Of a stretch of DNA of 64,000 bases, positions 62,613 through 64,000 are shown piece by piece. The notes under the pieces are model-generated. The model made no database searches, was not told where the DNA came from, and was given only the letters and a program-made list of their open reading frames with translations. The first letter of the stretch is position 1. Every line of letters starts with the position of its first letter. Both the position numbers and the translations under genes were made by a program. Origin of the DNA: Reyranella sp. (GTDB lineage: Bacteria > Pseudomonadota > Alphaproteobacteria > Reyranellales > Reyranellaceae); NCBI RefSeq assembly GCF_004297265.1, contig NZ_SCUT01000014.1, forward strand, positions 1 to 64,000, given 5' to 3'.

Positions 62613-63659
62613 ATGTCCAAGCAACCCGCGCACCAAGTCCGCTCGATCGAGGGGCTCGCCAGGAAGATCAACTGGAACCTGCTGCACATGTTCGTCGTGG
62701 TGGCCGAGCAGCAAAGCCTCTCCCGCGCCGCCGACGTGCTGGGCCGCGGTCAGCCCGCAGTGAGTGCGGCCCTCAAGAAACTCGAGGAACGCCTCGGCTG
62801 CAAGCTGGCGACGCGCGGTCCGACCAACTTCGCCCTGACCCCGGCCGGCGAGGTCCTCTACCGGGAGGCCCGCGAGATCGCCAACGGCATCGACCGCATC
62901 TCGCTGCTCATCGCCGATCTCAGCGGGGAACTTACCGGCACCGTGCATCTCGCGATGGCCAGCCACATGACAAGCCCCCTGCTCAACCGGGCCTTCGCGG
63001 AGTTCCACCGACGGCACCCCAAGGCCACGTTTCTCACGACGGTCATGTCCAGTCCCGACATCATGAAGGCGATGGCGGCGAGCACGATCCATTTCGCCAT
63101 CACGCCGCTCTATCAGACGCCCGACCAGTTCGAGTGCTTTCACCTGTTCCGCGAGCACTGCGCTTTCTATTGCGGGCCGACGCACCGGCTGTTCGGCCGC
63201 CGTGACGTCACCGCCGCCGAACTGCGCAACGAGGCTTCCGTCAGCTACTATCGTCCAACGACGATCGCCTACACGCTCCAGACGATCGCCGATGCCCATG
63301 CCGAAATGCAGCTCGCCGAACCCGCTGCCGCGGTCTCGAACCACATGGAGGAAGTCCGGCGCATGATCATCGCCGGCATCGGAATCGGCGTGATCCCCAT
63401 CCACATCGCGGCGCGCGACGAAAAGGACGGGCTGCTGTGGCGGCTTCCCCCTTACAAGCCGATGATGCCCGTAGACGTTTTCATGATCACCAACCCACGC
63501 GTGCAGCCCAGCCGGGTCGAGCAGTCGCTGATCGACGTCGTGAAGGAACTGGTGGACGCCCGCCCGCTGAAGGAGCGGACCTACCCGCAGGCGCTCGGCC
63601 TGTCCTTTGCACCGCCCGCCGCAACACGCACACGCCAGGGTCAGAAGAACCGGTCGTAG
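62613..63659 (+). CDS. LysR-family regulator of the ABC operon
   Basis: 348 aa; ATG 62613 with AGGAG upstream. N-terminal HTH NWNLLHMFVVVAEQQSLSRA, then GRGQPAVSAALKKLEERLG; the substrate-binding domain spans about 110-315. The extra 20 residues before the HTH and a long basic tail are unusual but in frame. It overlaps the convergent reductase gene by 19 nt. Confidence 0.88.
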   Translation: MSKQPAHQVRSIEGLARKINWNLLHMFVVVAEQQSLSRAADVLGRGQPAVSAALKKLEERLGCKLATRGPTNFALTPAGEVLYREAREIANGIDRISLLIADLSGELTGTVHLAMASHMTSPLLNRAFAEFHRRHPKATFLTTVMSSPDIMKAMAASTIHFAITPLYQTPDQFECFHLFREHCAFYCGPTHRLFGRRDVTAAELRNEASVSYYRPTTIAYTLQTIADAHAEMQLAEPAAAVSNHMEEVRRMIIAGIGIGVIPIHIAARDEKDGLLWRLPPYKPMMPVDVFMITNPRVQPSRVEQSLIDVVKELVDARPLKERTYPQALGLSFAPPAATRTRQGQKNRS

Positions 63660-64000
63660 TGAATCCGATCCGCCGGCACGGACCGGCCGCGGGCCAGCAG
63701 CGACACGACCGCCTCCGCCATTGGCGGCGGCCCCGCCAGATAGAAGTCGGCATGGCTGAAGGTCTCGTCCGGCAGGTCGGCCACCAGCTCGTGCACCATT
63801 CCCGTTCGGCCGGTCCATCGCGAATCCTCGTTCGAGACGATGGGATGGAAGCGCAGCCGGCCGCCGAGCCGCGGGAGGTCCCGCAACATCATCTCGCCGC
63901 AGATGTCGTCGGCGGATCTTCCGCCATAGAAAAAGTCGAGGCTGCCGCCATGCTGCGGGCCCAGCCGATCCAGGCCGCGCGCGATGCCGATCATCGGCGA
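63641..64000 (-). CDS. Oxidoreductase (ferredoxin-NAD reductase type), 5' part outside window
   Basis: The visible 119 residues are the C-terminal NAD-binding half: SPMIGIARGLDRLGPQHGGS, FYGGRSADDICGEMML, HADFYLAGPPPMAEAVVSLL and a terminal RIHYDRFF. This layout (GxSPMIG...YGGR...AGPPPM...E.FF) is that of electron-transfer reductase subunits of aromatic ring-hydroxylating or phenol-hydroxylase systems. The N-terminal ferredoxin and FAD domains lie beyond 64000. Confidence 0.85.
   Translation of the reverse strand, partial: SPMIGIARGLDRLGPQHGGSLDFFYGGRSADDICGEMMLRDLPRLGGRLRFHPIVSNEDSRWTGRTGMVHELVADLPDETFSHADFYLAGPPPMAEAVVSLLARGRSVPADRIHYDRFF

Overview
The window is GC-rich, alphaproteobacterial chromosomal DNA. 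The marker is the block dcd-murA-DUF2948-hisG-hisD-UPF0262-low-molecular-weight phosphatase ... infA-maf-rng-yacG-tRNA-Phe, an alphaproteobacterial arrangement. A Rhodospirillales/Reyranella-like or Bradyrhizobium-like host would fit the remaining gene content, but I cannot assign a genus from sequence alone. The first 13 bases are the end of an Illumina adapter, so the window starts at a raw contig edge.

Layout. 14-6860: an integrative element whose left end is missing. It carries a two-HTH repressor overlapping an ImmA-type metalloprotease, a divergent Cro-like gene, operators sharing ATTTGTACA, several unknown cargo genes, an excisionase-like gene and a tyrosine integrase. It abuts the 3' end of tRNA-Phe. 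6862-16674: the conserved housekeeping block on the minus strand, interrupted between infA and the phosphatase gene by three plus-strand genes for secreted proteins, two of them paralogues. 16744-23299: a TetR-regulated RND efflux operon. 23545-27120: an AtuA-type protein, an enoyl-CoA hydratase-like protein and a double-hotdog thioesterase. 27141-27283: a palindromic MITE-like repeat. 27295-30553: a phosphorelay (separate HPt, hybrid kinase, divergent response regulator). 30619-30694: tRNA with CAU anticodon.

31402-35270: a bufferin-type (MNIO/DUF692) copper-RiPP locus in which precursor, DoxX protein and NDH-2 diverge from the maturation genes. 35248-41388: an MFS transporter, a secreted cupin, a LysR/peroxiredoxin divergent pair with an OxyR-like box, 3-hydroxybutyrate dehydrogenase plus patatin, and an alpha/beta hydrolase whose C-terminus lies in a 104-bp inverted-repeat element with 9-bp tandem units. 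41451-45029: a 1192-residue autotransporter whose passenger begins with a pepsin-like aspartic-protease module, the most unusual protein here.

45070-59365: a stress island (host-attachment protein, solitary GroEL with a propeller-like protein, UspA, protein-L-isoaspartate methyltransferase, two secreted proteins, CBS-BON, Hsp20 and zinc alcohol dehydrogenase). At least six, probably seven, FNR/FixK-type boxes lie 64-82 nt upstream of its start codons, so it looks like a low-oxygen regulon. Embedded in it is a TetR-AidB-like-SDR-bicupin-acyl-CoA synthetase catabolic operon with its own strong dyad operator. 59537-63659: a TorT-like/sugar-type ABC transporter with a divergent LysR regulator. 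The window ends inside an oxidoreductase gene.
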